A stretch of 64,000 nucleotides of DNA from Stratiolaelaps scimitus (GCA_019614645.1 JABWDB010000003.1:20111001-20175000); one strand, 5' to 3'. Positions 1 to 13,954 are shown, counted from the first letter of the stretch. Translations and numbers: made by a program. The notes: a model not told the origin generated them from the letters alone.

Positions 1-1612
1 CCACTTCAAACAGCGAAAACGGAGGCATTGATACATCTAAGTGCTGGGCAACGAGAACGTACTGTATAAAACAGGACACTAACAACTTGTCTTGCGTGGG
101 CTCATTGTTAATCGAGTGTTCCAATGCGGCCGATGTCGTACCCACAAGCACGCTTAATTTAACAATTTAATTTCATGTCCGCCCTTAGCTGAGACAGGGA
201 CACCTGTTACTTTTGATTCGCCTCTGTGCATGCGTGTCCGTCTGACTTTCAAACGTTAATTGAATGTGTACCATGCAATATGCGAGCATTACATTCGTAC
301 GGCCTCTTGATGAAATCTAACGACCTCGTCACACCTTCAACCCTTCACGTTTGGTATGAACATATTAGTTGCAGGTATGCTAGGAAAGTCTTAAGGCAGG
401 GGAAATCCTAAGGTGAAACTGAGCATTTTTCAGACATCGTATGCTCCTGATTGAAACCAGCTCGAAGCCTAGCGAACATATTCATTAGATTTTATATATA
501 CCAGATTGAGGCTGATTGAAGCAAATTCTAGCGCCACTGATGTTGGGGTATGTGGTGGTTTCAAAGTGTCCACCAAGTCAGCGCCGCCTAGCGGCAAACG
601 GGGCACTGCCTCCTGTCAGCAAGAGGACAAAGCTCCAACAATCGGTCTCTACCCGTCTATTGTGCAAATATTATCTAGCATCGTTTAGAAAAAGCAACAC
701 GATCCACTTGTTAAGAGCGAAGAATTGTTGTCAAATTTTAGTCTTTCCTACATCGGTCAAACAGAAAACGTGTATCGATAGCACCCACGCAGGCCATTAA
801 TTTGATCCATTTGCGAACAATCATACCCAGGATTCCTCCCAATTTTTCCTTCAACACCGACATGCACGCACTACAATGGCGGAAACACAGCCTACCAAAG
901 TCACTTCGAGGGTTTCCGCCTAAATCCGAACATTTTCATGGCCTCATTACAGAGAGGAGTATTCATCTCCTCCGTATGAGGCCCAGACAAACCCAACGCG
1001 TGAAGAGTCTCCTGTGCATTTATGTTAACTAAGCTGAAACAATAGTGAGAGAAGCCCAGCTGTTCTCTTTGATTACCTACGACGTATCAGACGTATATTT
1101 ACCAAAGTCGATCTAAACATCGCATGTTTGTTTTCGGTCGCCACTCGACTCCTGTATTCATTTGCATTCACCTACGATGATAGAGCTCTCCCCACTTTCG
1201 GAATCAATCGCCCACGTATGACGGATACCCGATCGAATTCGATTACGCCTTGAGAGGAAGGCAGCCGAAAGGGTCGAACGTTCATGAAGCCGCTCATCTT
1301 GTTCTGTTGCTGCTGTGACTCGCTGGCGTGTATTATACGATGGGCCGGCTGCCCAGTAGTGTCGCGTTGTACATCACTCGCCAAGATCCGCCCACTCCGC
1401 AGCTCTCGCCCACATCACGGGGCGTGGAGCATCCGAACCATGCAAGGTCACGAGCGGATACATTGAGCAACACAAGGAGACGAAGCTGAAGCAAAGGTAC
1501 ATGCGAGGATAGGGATGCTTGGGTCTGCGATGTCAAGCGACCGGGGCCTACCAATGCAGGGACAAACTAATGACATTTGACCTTGCGAGATTTCAACAAA
1601 CAAGTTTTGAGT
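1..1612. other. intergenic DNA, no gene recognised
   Basis: Six-frame reading gives only short open frames with no domain I recognise. The stretch at about 1170-1550 is richer in GC and open on both strands, but shows neither a family motif nor a convincing pair of splice sites. Confidence 0.5.
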
Positions 1613-1655
1613 ATAGTTGACTCTCAGCTATCGTTCCGCTATGACAGGCGTCGAT
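1613..1655 (-). repeat. diverged copy of the short hairpin retroposon
   Basis: The reverse complement contains GCCTGTCATAGCGGAAC followed by AGCTGAGAGTCAACT. This matches the 3' half of the repeat seen at 22.1, 31.0, 38.3 and 47.0 kb, with a few substitutions and a small insertion. The 5' half is not recognisable and no target-site duplication is visible. It may be an old copy. Confidence 0.4.
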
Positions 1656-4009
1656 GTGCGGTATCGCAAGCAGAAAAGTTTCTCAAAACACCAAGTTATG
1701 TTTTAACTGTGTGGTAGCGTTCAAAGGTCTGCCGGAAAAGAGGATGCTTGGCGTGAGGAATGTTTCGGCTAGAAGTGAGGACTATAGTCTTTTACCCGTT
1801 GTTGTGGGCCCATCTGGGCGGTCGGTTATCCTGGACATATAACAGAGCTAGCGCATGTGACCTATAGCAGGCTAATGTCAACCATATTCCAGCAAACGCA
1901 CAGCACGATTTATAGGGATAGAGAACCGACGATTAGTCGCATATAGTTGTGTTGTGTGCTGTTCGTCGTCTCTATGTCATCGCACTCAAAGGAGATTCGT
2001 ATTAGTTACCAGATTATTCGCATGGAATCAGTTGATATTATCTCATATGACTATTATGATGTATAAATATATATATATATATATATATAGAATATGTAGA
2101 CTATTTGTGTAACGTACGAGTCGGTGTTGTGTGTATATGTGTAGAGGTCAATGAGGATTTGCGTGAAAATAAGCAATCAAATTAGTGTCGCGTGTCTTAT
2201 ACTATATTAGTTACTGCTAATGTTTGCCGAGTTTTGCAAGAAAGCCAATGCCCCATGAGCACTCCGAATCATTCTCAGTCTAGTATTATAGTGAGTCACA
2301 TGACTATAGAACCATTATAGGAGACGTTTTCTCAACTTGTATACGATATTGTATACTTCCTGTTTTCGACACACCGAACGATATGCTCAAATTCATCTTG
2401 GTTGCTGTTTGAGCTTTTTGCGCCGATCTTCAATGTGCAGGAGATACCCATAGCGTATTCGCACCCAAATAGTCGTTTCCGGGAATCGGATCTTCGCTGT
2501 ACCAACACATATCATTACTATTATTATTATTAGAATTTTCATCTTTTTTTTTATATATAATACCTACTTCAGCCAAATTACCCTTTAGCTTTCACCAGCC
2601 ACGGCAAGGAGTGCTCCACATATATGTTCCACCAAGTTGTTTGCGTGTTATTCCTACCTAACAGCAATTGTATTTTATACAATATATAGAAGGCAAGAAC
2701 ACATCGGATAATGATACCCTTCTCCGATGTCTCATCGAGGGCACATGTACACTTCAGTGGCATTCGATGATACTGCAATGCCTGGTGTATTTGCTTGTGT
2801 TGACCGTGTTCTTTGAGTGAATGGAAAGATCGGTGCATCTAGTCGGCCTTGTAGAGATTCACCGTAAAGAGCAGAGCTACGCCAAAATCTACGTGATATC
2901 TACCGGTGGCGTGATATTCTCCCGTTCATCGTGTCTACTTGGCAATATATTGGTTGCTATTTTTTTTTATTATTAATTATTTATTATTATTATTATTATT
3001 ATAATAAACAACAATGTCTGTAACTATCAAGATAGAGGCGAAAACTAAAGGCGAGAATAGTCGATTCTATTACATTTAGTGCTTGAAAATATCCGGCAAC
3101 ATAATATTAGATTATGGCAGTAGGGCAGTTCGCTGAAAAGTCGCAGAAAATAACACACCACCGGATCACAAAAATCCCAAGAAGAGTTATGCGTTAATCC
3201 TATAGCACTTGACAGGGTACTGTATGAACAATAAATAACGGTATGCTGTGCGTATCAGTCCAGTAAATCACTTCGAGCGATTCCAATAATTGAGTTCGAC
3301 CGGCGCGTATACATACACATACGTATACTGTACGTAAACGAATATGGTAAATATACGTGTACAAATGTGTGTCCTGCATTTCTGAGATTTTTAACAACGT
3401 TCATTGAGTTAATCAATAATATAGATCGTATCGTTGGGGGAGAGCTAAAATTCTGTTTATTCAGAATCCGTTTTCTATTTAATCCAAAGTTAATTTCGAG
3501 GTAAAACGTTGCTAACTAATTAAATCCATTCGTAACCACGACGTCGGGCAAGTTCAAACGTTACAAGAAGCTATTTGAATTACTTTTAAATCTATAATTA
3601 CAAAGAAACATGCATTGAAACATCACATGTTCTATAGAATGAGATGTTATGGCTAGCTCCCATTTCACAACTCTGCATGTTGGATAGTGTAAAGAAGGTG
3701 ATTATTTTCTAACAGAACGTGTTGCTTGAATCTCTTGCATCGTGCTGGAAATACCTCAACGAGTAAAAGAAGATATTGACAATATAATGGGATAATTAAT
3801 GTCGAATGTACTCTCGAATCTAATAATATATAATGTTTAATTAATAGCACATGGGAGATGTTCGGCTATTGGGGTCAGGTAACAATAGCGTATGATTATT
3901 CAAATAATTATTATTACTAATTTTATGATGACTACCTGTCTGATATACGGTCTCACTAAAAAAACTCGGGTTTATGAAAATGTCAACGGTAATATATATA
4001 TATATAATA
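1656..4009. other. AT-rich intergenic DNA
   Basis: No gene recognised. It holds an (AT)n run at about 2067-2089, ATT-rich low-complexity sequence near 2963-3005, and ends in the (TA)n run at about 3990-4008 into which the mariner at 4010 is inserted. The 86-codon minus-strand frame at 2578-2838 matches no family I know. Confidence 0.5.
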
Positions 4010-4223
4010 TTAGGCTGACCCAAAAAAATAACACTCCTATCGTCTTGCGCCGTATTCTTATTATTGGTCGGTTTGAAACCAAATTTGGCGGGTTATGAGA
4101 CACAACAATTAGCAAGCAGGCGGCGCGAGAGCCGCTAGCATTCATCATGAGCTTTCATTAGGAGTGGCAATCGGCGGACCAGGTCCCTCAGATTTGCATT
4201 CTCTGAAGAAAATTGTTAGGTTT

Positions 4224-5256
4224 ATGTTTCAAGAGAGGAAATGTCCAGCTGAAATCCATCAAGAGTTGGTTATGATTTGCTCCTACGAGATTTTGGGCCC
4301 AAAAGAATGGCTCGATATCTCGAGGTCTTGAAGGGACTCATGAATAATTGGCATGGACATAGGAAGCACCGAATGTAGCTGTTGGATGACAATGCTAGGG
4401 CACATCGTATCAATTACGATGTGCTCGTGCTCGAATTACGTCCTGGCTTAAGGCCAACAAGATTGAGCGGTGGCGTCAGCCCCCCTATTCTCCCGATTTA
4501 AGCCCGTGTTATTATGGTTGCTTCCACTAGCTCCATCAATCAACCAATGTATGAATGAGTGAATGAATCAATTTAAGGAGGGCTATAGGTGAGTAAAGGT
4601 ATGCAAACATTTATTGGCTCCGAGAGGCCTTAAACTACAAAGTTATTACGTTGAGTGGAAAGTTCTTTCTGCCTAGAAGGTGGGCTCGTTGCTGTTCTGC
4701 CGTGTGCGCGCTGCGGCTAAGTGGGGAGGAGGGTTGTTTTCATTTAATTTGGACCCGCTGAACACGAAGCTGACACCACTTGAGCGCTCAGATTTCTCCT
4801 TGTGGTAGTAAATCGACTGTAAACATTTTTTGTTTTTTGAGTTCAAGAAAGGCGAAACTGCTGTGTAGGCGTACAGAAACTCTACCGCGCTGCTCGGACA
4901 GGGCTGTGTGACTGAAACAACCTGTATTCATAAAATATCAAAAGTTCAACTCAAGAGAAGAGGTCGAAAAGGGGTTGTGCGACTATTTCTCCCACAAAAA
5001 AGAGGATTTTTACAAAAAAAGGCATCACTGACCTGGTGGAACGCTGGAGAAAGACCGTCGCAAACGGTGGGACTATTTTAATCAATAGAAGAAGCGCACA
5101 GGGAAACTCGCCGACGATAGAAAGTTGGTTCAAAAAACATAAAGAACTTTCCACTGAACCTAATATAAATGGGAATGGAAATAGTGCACACCTAGCCGTC
5201 AGAAGGCTGCCAGAACTCTGGGTCCAGCGTATAAATAAAAGAGGTGCATACCTCTA
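4224..5256 (+). pseudogene. mariner transposase, broken and interrupted
   Basis: Mariner transposases cut and join the element through a DDD/E catalytic triad in an RNase H-like fold. The N-terminal helix-turn-helix start is visible near 4224 (MFQERKCPAEIHQELV). The frame then jumps past the rest of the DNA-binding domain to the catalytic half: LLDDNARAH near 4380 and, one frame over, RWRQPPYSPDLSPCYYG near 4470-4520. The C-terminal end (AVRRLPELWVQRINKRGAYL, then stop) sits at about 5190-5256, beyond the inserted second element. Missing middle, frameshifts and the insertion make this inactive. The outer family assignment rests on the motifs plus the inverted repeats. Confidence 0.75.
4646..5163 (+). 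mobile_element. mariner nested inside the mariner at 4010
   Basis: Its ends are inverted repeats that differ from those of the host element. The left starts TTACGTTGAGTGGAAAGTTC and the right, reverse complemented, starts TTAGGTTCAGTGGAAAGTTC; about 21 of 23 bases match. TA flanks both sides (4644-4645 and 5164-5165). At about 4948-5090 the plus strand encodes the C-terminal part of a mariner transposase (NSREEVEKGLCDYFSHKKED, then ITDLVERWRKTVANGGT). The catalytic region is gone, so this is a 518-bp internally deleted, non-autonomous copy. Because it splits the outer transposase, it is the younger insertion. Confidence 0.8.
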
Positions 5257-5345
5257 ACTCATGCTAAAAAATCTCTTTTTTTAACTTACTTAGTTTAGAC
5301 GATTTTGAAATTTACATGTGTGCGGTTTTTTTTGGGTCAACCTAA

Positions 5346-8300
5346 TATTTGCAAGGGGTAAAGAAACACAGATTCGCATCCAGGAGTCCGGGATATTTAT
5401 CTGTTCGCATTTCGTCACTGCCACTACAACACGCGCTCTTCGGAAGAAATATGCTCATTATCGCATATAATTTTCTTGAGCAGTATTGATGTATATCGCG
5501 GGGCACGCGAATGTATTGTACTTAATCTGGATGGTAAGCAGGCCCCGTACACAATCTTAATATGATCTCCCCCGGGGTTAAGTACGCCCACGGACGCCGC
5601 AACATACATCAATACAGCCCAGGTAAATTATATGCTATAATGAGCATATTGCTTCGTGAGAGAGCCTGTCGTACTGATGGTGGTGGTGGTGAATTGCTAA
5701 CATATGAATACAGGATGCCTGAACCGGATGTATCTGTAAGTCATCGTAATACGTGGTGTAAGTCATCGCCAAGGGCTGTTCTATCAAACAGTGACACATC
5801 CGGCCCTGCAGGCATACACGTGAGTATCTCGTCAGTAGGATGAACCCACTCCCCGCCGACTCTCTCCCCGTCTAGCCCAGCAAGTGCAGATACACTAATA
5901 ATATACAGCAGAACAATTGGACAGATTAATTGTTAAGCGAAAGGTCACGTATTCTAGTCATCTGTATGTTAGTGCATGTGCTGGCGCTATACGTTTCTAG
6001 GTATGGCCTCCGGGCACACCTGGAAGCCTAACACGGCCAGACGTGGCCCTCATCGCTGGTCGCGTTCGCGTATGCTCGGACGCTGCGAGCTGTGTCACAC
6101 AGCACGCTGCTTATAACGAAGTACAGAGATTGCTGCAATCAAGACTGATATGAGGAAGTAGATGATGTCAAGGGGGTAGGCGATGGGCATTATTGTAATA
6201 ACTATCGTTGGGATTTGAAATAATAATGATGTCTCTGCCAGCCGAAACTAAAAAGTGGGAGTCAGTCCCAAAAACAATGGCGGTCGCTGGGCGAACCGCC
6301 ATCATTACTCTGCTTATCTACTGTTCTCTCTGATCCATGGCGCGTACGAAGTTGTGCGATACGGACGGCCCTGCCGAGTTTTTACTAAGCGGAAAAAAAT
6401 CGACCACCGCCCAAACGTCGAACGAGAGTATGGTGGGGTTCCTATCAATACGAATCTAAGTTGAAACCAGTCGGAGAGGCCGTGAGGAGGCGATCAGAAA
6501 ATGCGTGATCCGAACGAGCGTCACGAAGAACAATGGCATTATTATTAGCAAACATGTACGCAATTTGTACGCTTTTTTTTTTTTTTTTTTTGTACGCAAT
6601 TATTCGACCTTATAATATACTCTCCTCATGGGGTACGTCCGAGTTATCCCGCGGCAACGATGAGCCAGTCCTTGCCAAATATGATGTAAAGATTAAATTG
6701 TATCATCTAGTTTATCTAACGGATTTTATCTTAATGGACCATATATCGTCGCGGTTCCAACGAAATAATTGGCCCGAAACACATGCTGGTCGTGTGTATT
6801 TCTCCTTGCTACACCGTCTTCCTTTCTTTGTCATAATTGGTCTGTCCAAAACACTGATGCTTTGCTAGACGAAACAGCTAGCGTCTTGAGCAATTAATTC
6901 TCCTTGTTCCCAGTGAAATTTTTGTTCACTCAGTGGCGAAGGTCAACCTATCGCGTGTCGGTTTTGCCAACAAGAGGCCACCGTTATCTACCTGTCAAGC
7001 TCAGGCAGAAACATGTTTATTGCGAAATAGGTATGGCAGTAAATGTCGCTAGCTTGGTTCCGCAACCTGAACAACATGTATATATATATATATAAATATA
7101 TACACTCGTATACGCGCTTCTGTATAGTACGCTTTCTCGCCGATGGAATTGAACTGGAAGCGACGCCACTTAAGGCGGCAGTCTGGCCGAGGCCAAACTA
7201 ACCAGTATTCTATCAACTAGCCTGTTTTTGCCTGACTCACCTCTGGCCGAATGCGAAGTAAATCTCCGGGTCGTAACCTGCAACTTCTGAGCCTGCTTAC
7301 CGCGCTGTGTAGCGATGTCAAGACCTTGCTGCTCGTTCACTGCTTTAGCTGAGGCCGACGGCCGGTCGAAGCGAGAGGGATTTAGGTTGGGGAGGACACT
7401 TCCGCCAGATCTATGCTCCAATGGGAGTCCGAGCATGGGCTCTGTGTGTTAACGTATACAGAAACGCCAGAGACCAATCCGGTGGTGGCGGCGGCGGCAG
7501 AAACAAAAGGAGGTAAAGGTAGCACCCAAGAGCCGAGCCCCGAGTGCCGAGCACCTATGCACCTCCCCGCAGTATATACATACATATATCTCGCACGCTC
7601 CAGGGATTGTCGAGAAGCAGGGACTGTCCGGGTCGGGTCGAGTCGAGACGAGGTGCGTGCTCTTTCACTACATTACCCCAACACAGAAGCGCAGTTAGGA
7701 CGGGAGACAGGAACAGGAAGGAACTGCACGTATGTCCGTGCTTGGGCTGCGTTTCCGTACGGTGACCGCTTACAAAAATGGTTCGCGGACTAGATTCATC
7801 CACCGACACAATATTCGTATTGCTATGGTGATCAAGCTGATAGCGAACATATGTAATAGTAGTTGATCAATTGTTGGATGGACTCAGGATATTTGTGTAG
7901 CCGAAGGGGAACGTTGGATAACTGGACACGGTGAAAATATCTTTGATGGCCCCCAACTATGATATAACCGTTTATTTGCCATTTTGTTGGTGTGCTGTTC
8001 GCTTGTCACAGAGTTCTATAGCATTAGCCTATCTGAACTGTGCTGTGAGAATTACCGCATAACAATAAAGTCTCGTAGTGTTAGCTGAAAGTCAATTCAA
8101 GTCTGATTCAACTATCATCCAGCGACAGACGACATGCCTGGATGGCCCAAGAGGCGTAAAGCGATCTCTCGTTATAGTTGCCCGACACTGTGGCAAACAG
8201 AACGTCTAATTAGTGTTAACTGCATTCACCATTGATGCTTGGTGCTTTGATAAGGTGCATCACTTATAGCAGCTCTGAACGAATGACCTCATTGTGAGCA

Positions 8301-10960
8301 ATTGATTGTCAATAACCGAATTGTGAAAACATTATTCGTAGGAAAATGATTAGGGAAATAAATGCATATTTCCAATTTCGTATACGTAAGTAAAGTTGCA
8401 TGTTGTGTGGAAACAACGACGTGTTGTTTGCTTGAGCTTCTATTTCGTGATCACACGACAGTCCTATTTAGATTCCATCCTTCTGTGCGTACAGGATACA
8501 CAACACTCGAGGCAGGTGAAGATATTGGCTATTACGTGCGAACGGGAGATTCTCCCAATAAATCTTCCTGACTGTGGGTTTCATTTGAATTGATCTTTCT
8601 TTTCTTGGATATCTCAGTTGAACGTTACATGCACAAAACAGGTGGCAATTCACGCCGCGGGGGGTGGGGGTGTCGTTGGGAATCCATAGTTCCAGAGCAA
8701 TCAAAATCGTGCTACAATCCTTGTTGATTACCCTGCTGACATGAACAGTACACGGTAATTATTCACTTCTCGGGCACTCGCCGTGCCATCGACTGTATTG
8801 TATTCTACCTAGTAAAGATTTGTCAGTCTAACCTAGTAGACGAACATTGTTTGGTCTGTGTGTTTCCTGAAAGACGGTGCTCTACGGAGTGCAGTGCAAA
8901 AATATGTATCTATGGTTTGCACGAGAATAGTGAATCCGTTCCGCGTCCGAGACCCAGCCGCTACGCACGCAGATTTTTAGACTTCAAATCGGCTCAGTTC
9001 GACCAGCGTATATACCATTACAATCCCTATCAAACAAAAAAAAATTCAAAATTAATTCCCACTATGACCCAGCAAAGATTTCCAATTGCAGGAAGTATTA
9101 ACGTTGAGCGTTAGGCTTCAGTCGATAACAAAAACTACGAATAGCTGGCGCGCCTGACAGACGTCAATCCAATCCATACAATTAACATCATATTTCTCAG
9201 TGAGTTGTGTTCGCAAGCGGAGCGAATAATAAAACTGACGAAACGAAATCATTTCGTCTGTGATGATCGTTTTTAGAAGCCCACTATTGAGTTGGTTGAC
9301 GGTCGAACTCGGTAAATTAAAGTGACCCAATGAGATACTGTGCAAAACGAAGCAAACACATCTCTAAATTGTAGCGGTCTCCGCCTGTATGCATAGAAAG
9401 ATTTCTGGTGAGATACAGAGAGGACAGGATCCGCGGGTCGCCCAAGTGGAAATATCCTTATAGTCCTTGTAAAACGTTCTGCACTGGGAAGAACTCAAGT
9501 CTTACGTCAGCATATACAGTGGCTTAAATTCGGCTCTAAATATGGAGACTCTTAAGAACATAGCACAGGATTGGGAACATCGTTGGTCGTTCAGCAAATA
9601 TTCATTCAACAGCGAACAAACTTCATTGATTAAGCTACTTTTGGATTCATTTGCGTCTTGGTAAAATATTCTATTGACCCACTGAACTGTTAGGACCATT
9701 TGATATATTCCGGTGCATTATGAGAGCTGCATTTCTCATTTGATAACTGTTCAACAATGGGTCATACAAATATAGTCAATTAGCCGAGCTTACGGACTCT
9801 CTTTTGTGACGAACTGAAAAAAGAAGATATATATATATATGATTGTAGCAACATGATGTGTAGTAACAACTATTATAATATTGGTGCAAAGGAGTAATTC
9901 CGTGTTGGGAATATTGACAGCGTTCAGCTGTGGAAAGGAATCCGACTCGATTCTTTAATTATTGATATACATGATGATACCTAATTTTTTAAGACATTTT
10001 ACGCTAAAATTCAAATCATTCTTACTATTATTCTTGCTACTATTATTATGATGATAATACACAATCGCCTCTTGGGATAAACGACTATATGTTACAGATG
10101 TTTGGTCGAGATTTATGCTAACTGCAATTACCAATATGTGGCCTGCCTCAACTGCTTCCGCCTCCACAAGCCCTCATCGTAAGCAGCACGTATCGTCTTA
10201 ATGTCCTATCCAGGCTGCACATGAAGGGAGAGAGTCACTGACTACTGCTGCTACTGCAGAAAGGAAAACGCTCCCTGACAATGGGGATGGTGGCTGGTTT
10301 CCGCGAATCCTCGAATCGTCGTTGCGTTGTTGTGTTCGTTGATCCTTCTGTTGTTATCGTCGTCGTCGTCGTCGTCTGTGGACGTCATTGCCCGTGCTGT
10401 GTGTGTTGTTTCATTTGTCATTCGTTACCGTGGCAATGCCAGATGTTTCTCTGGTAAACGAGAAGGTCCGCTTGGGTGCCTAGCCATTAATGCCGCCACA
10501 ACAACAACGACAGCTACACGCGGGGCGGGCTTCAGAGTATGTGGTTCGTTGCACCTGCCCTTGATAGCCTGCTAGATGGAGCCCTCCCACGAACGTTTGT
10601 CGCCGCCCCTGTCGGACGCTCCCAGCGACCCCGGGCGAACGGAGCAGAGGGCCACTGTGGGCAACACACTTCCACTGAACGTTTCAACCTTCTTCTATGA
10701 CAGTTACTGGTGACGCCCTCTCGCCACTGATACCCATTACGGGCACCCGTTTCGGAGCACGCGGTTTTCGTGTCCTTGACGACGAATAGCTGCTCTCTCG
10801 CTGGTTGCCATTGAGGTGAAGTTATCTTCAACGAATGCTGTGATATTCACATTCAACAAAGTTATCGCATTTGACTCGAGCTCGTTATTGTCACTGGAAG
10901 GTTTGAACAAGCAACTTTGCCACCACTAAATAGATGATGAAGTCCGTTTATCTACTCGCC

Positions 10961-10966
<6 letters not shown>
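5346..10966. other. intergenic DNA, no gene recognised
   Basis: No domain recognised in any frame. It contains a T-run near 6570-6590, (TA)n near 7079-7094 and 9827-9841, and a short (GTC)n run near 10359-10376. The blocks at 7130-7800 and 10490-10830 are richer in GC and CpG and have overlapping open frames on both strands. They could hold promoters or exons, but I cannot support a gene model. Confidence 0.45.

Positions 10967-10995
<29 letters not shown>
10967..10995. repeat. (CT)n microsatellite
   Basis: About 14 uninterrupted CT dinucleotides. Confidence 0.95.
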
Positions 10996-12359
10996 GATTG
11001 ACAGTACATCATGGTATAGAGCGGTTCGGTAAAATATATTAAACCTGAACCTGAAGATAAAGAAACCAGATATAGAAAGCAAAATTAGGAGGAGCTGGCG
11101 GTGAAGCAGAACTAAAAATACCTGATTTATTATATATATATATATATGTATATATATATTATGTAGCATATGTATGAATCGTTCTCGCGCATCGCCGGTA
11201 TAGCATATTCTTTACACAGTTGGTTAGCCTTTACGTAACGAGTAACACCCATTGTTGTTGATGTCATTGAATCTGTTTTTTTCCTAAAATGATAGTATTG
11301 TTCTGAAAGTACCACTAAAAATTGACAAGATATCGATGTAGTGTACTGAATAGAGCACATGTGGCAGTTTCAACACTACATAGCTGCGATACCAGCAATA
11401 CACTGAACAAAGTATGTATTTGATTAATTGCTAATTGTGAATGCTTTTGATTAGAATTGATGATGAATAGTAAACAAAGCCAGTCCCGTAATAAGCCGGC
11501 CGCCGAAGCGTTACTATAATGAATTAACGATAATTTGACGATTACCGACTGCATCGGAGGAGTCAACCGACGATGTGCAACTGATCAAAGCTACTTGATT
11601 TCACTGAGCTCATCTCGACGAGCCTCACTCTGCGGAGTATAACTCAATCATGCTGTCCTGAGTCCGGCACACCGCCCTTCTGGCCATCAGATATAAACAC
11701 ATAGATAGAACGAAGTGTGCTTGAGTAGAAAGTATTACATTCGAATTTCGAAACAAACCGTTGAAGCTGATTCATCGCAGTTTCGTGTACATTGATGATC
11801 TCTTACCCAAACGGTTTAGCGCACTTGGTAGGATGAAGGACACTGTTTGTACAGACGTTCACCATTGTGACAATGTCACAGTGGAGCATTACGTTGGTTG
11901 GCCTTATGGTATTATTGTATGCGGCAGGCCCATGCTACATCAGCCCGCTCATACTACAAGTCAGACACTGTTTTTACGTGTTAAATTAATTTTAAATTAA
12001 TTTAAATTAAAATCACGATATTTCAAGTACGAATGATCACGAACAACTCAATTTTATAATATTATATCATCGCTATTTCTACCAAAAAAAAAATGTTCTT
12101 GCCAGTTTTTTCAATGTTATCACATGCAACAAGTATACACTTTCGTGAGCTGAACCATTTGAGTATGTGACTTTTGTTTTTATGACGAGAATGTGTTGTT
12201 CGTCGATCTTTCCCAGACATTCGTTACCGTACTAAATACGCCGAATCTATTATCCGACATTTCATTCCGCACTGTTTTGCGTCACACATGAATGCCATCG
12301 TAGACGCATGTCTTTAGGATTGTTTGCTTTACTTACGCGGTTTGTTCCAGGCAGTCTAC

Positions 12360-12362
<3 letters not shown>

Positions 12363-12391
<29 letters not shown>
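12363..12391. repeat. (TA)n microsatellite
   Basis: About 14 uninterrupted TA units; one of some fifteen such arrays in the window. Confidence 0.95.
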
Positions 12392-12394
<3 letters not shown>

Positions 12395-12685
12395 CGTTCC
12401 TAGCTGGGGCGAGTGCTATCTTTTCTATTGAATCATTCCCATCATCGTAAACGAAGAGAAATCTCTGCAGTGGAGCTGGACGGTGGAGGGGAGTTGCCGG
12501 CAGAAGTGTTCAGCTCTGCTCAAACGTTGACAACCTCTCGGTATCTTCTCCGCCCACGTCCGGGTCAATAATCGACACATTGTTTGTATTGTCTGATATA
12601 TAATATCGTATATAACAATAGAAATATACAGCCGGTTAGTGAATGGACAAAGAAACACCGAAACAATGCTACAATAATGATAGCT

Positions 12686-12705
12686 AGCCGTATTTAAATA
12701 CGGCT
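12686..12705. other. 20-bp perfect palindrome
   Basis: The sequence AGCCGTATTTAAATACGGCT equals its own reverse complement with no spacer. Nothing nearby explains it; it could be a binding site or chance. Confidence 0.9.
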
Positions 12706-12930
12706 TATCGCGCACGACATTATTTACTATTGTATTACAAGCGAGGGCGATTATGTAATCGTTTGATGAAATGAGCCACTCTCAGTCCGGCCAGCAAGGA
12801 ACGGCGTCCAACACCGAGTCGGCTGTTTTCACAACCTCTAAGCTCTTCTCAGCTCGACGCAGATAGCGAAGTAGCCCTCGATTCGTCTGTTGTTGACGTT
12901 ATCGATGTTTCATCGAGGGTGGCGCTGCCC

Positions 12931-13025
12931 AATGCATTTAAAGGGGTTGTCCGTCTTATGAGTCGGATGTCGAAAGCCGCTGTACCGTGGACGTTGTTAA
13001 AGGGTGGCTGTGAGTCAGCCTGGAC
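12931..13025 (+). repeat. SINE copy, 3' part only
   Basis: This matches the non-tRNA half of the SINE family present at 31228, 36666, 40366 and 41690, here in the opposite orientation. Shared words include TTTAAAGGGGTTGTCCGTC, CTGTACCGTGGACGTT and GGCTGTGAGTCAGCC. The tRNA-like head is absent, so the copy is 5'-truncated, as expected when reverse transcription stops early. Confidence 0.65.
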
Positions 13026-13954
13026 AATTGATTGATTTAACTGCTCTATTCAAAATGAAGCTTTGTTATCGCCGGACAGTAATGAACTGACATGATGCTC
13101 ACAAACAATAGCGGAATATACGAAATCGTCATGTAACGCCCACCCTCTTGCGAGTGGACACTAAGTATCATATTATAGAATAGATACATAGTAACTTCCA
13201 GCTACAATCCTATCAAGTACATGTGCGCTGGACCCTGTAGCATGGTTAGATGATGATCAAATTGAATCTCTTGTGATCATTACGTCCATTACATCATTGT
13301 TGTTTAAAGGAGCACGCGCTGACATTGATCGCCCTGCCGACGCTAAATACGATTTGCAACGGGTACCCACTGAGTGTCCATACCTTAAATAGGGTCGACA
13401 ATTTTCCTATTTGCCATTACTTGGTGGTAAAAATGGCAAGAAAGAAGCGACCACATAATGATACGAATAATAATCAGCATTATAATCGTTATGATATGGC
13501 ACCTTGTTGCAACTGGACAACTTGTGGATTGTTGGGCCGGTGGTAGTGATGGCGGTGATGGCCCTGAGGATGGCTGTCGTGGAGAGTTTGGCGTTGATTC
13601 GAGATGAACATCCACTTAGGCTGTGGATAGATTTTCAGGCCAATTGGAATACCGTTCGTAGTCGTGATGTGCACTGTAGGCGAGGCCTGCTTTACTGAAG
13701 TGTTCGGCTAAAGAAAGTTGTTGGCACAAGGAGGGTAAATCAGATTAGAATAACGTACATTCGGAAAATGACACACGTCGTATGGCGTCAGCGAGGAATT
13801 ATCGTTTATCGGCAATCAGCCCAACCTGGCGCACAATTTCGATATTTGTCATTTTTTAATGGCCGCCAATTGTTCACGATATTTTATTCACATGGAGATG
13901 TCGGGCCGCGCTAAACTTATGCTCACACTCGAAACTATATTATGGACACGAAGG
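13026..13954. other. intergenic DNA, no gene recognised
   Basis: Several short overlapping frames at 13325-13700, none with a recognisable product. The block ends at the 29-base A-run that abuts the retrotransposon on the minus strand. Confidence 0.5.

Larger units (their letters stand above)
4010..5345 (+). mobile_element. mariner-type DNA transposon with both ends
   Basis: The left end begins TTAGGCTGACCCAAAAAAA and the right end, reverse complemented, begins TTAGGTTGACCCAAAAAAAA. These are terminal inverted repeats flanked on both sides by TA, the duplication made by Tc1/mariner insertion. The left TA lies at the end of a (TA)n array. The inside holds pieces of a transposase read in the plus direction. 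A second mariner (4646-5163) has inserted within it, so without that insertion the element is about 0.8 kb, shorter than the usual 1.3 kb. A related, differently deleted copy lies at 54911-55483. Confidence 0.85.
10996..12930. other. intergenic DNA, no gene recognised
   Basis: Short frames only. It contains a (TA)n run near 11131-11159, an AT-rich block of repeated TTAAATTAA-like words near 11975-12010, a long (TA)n array at 12363-12391 and the palindrome at 12686-12705. Confidence 0.45.
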
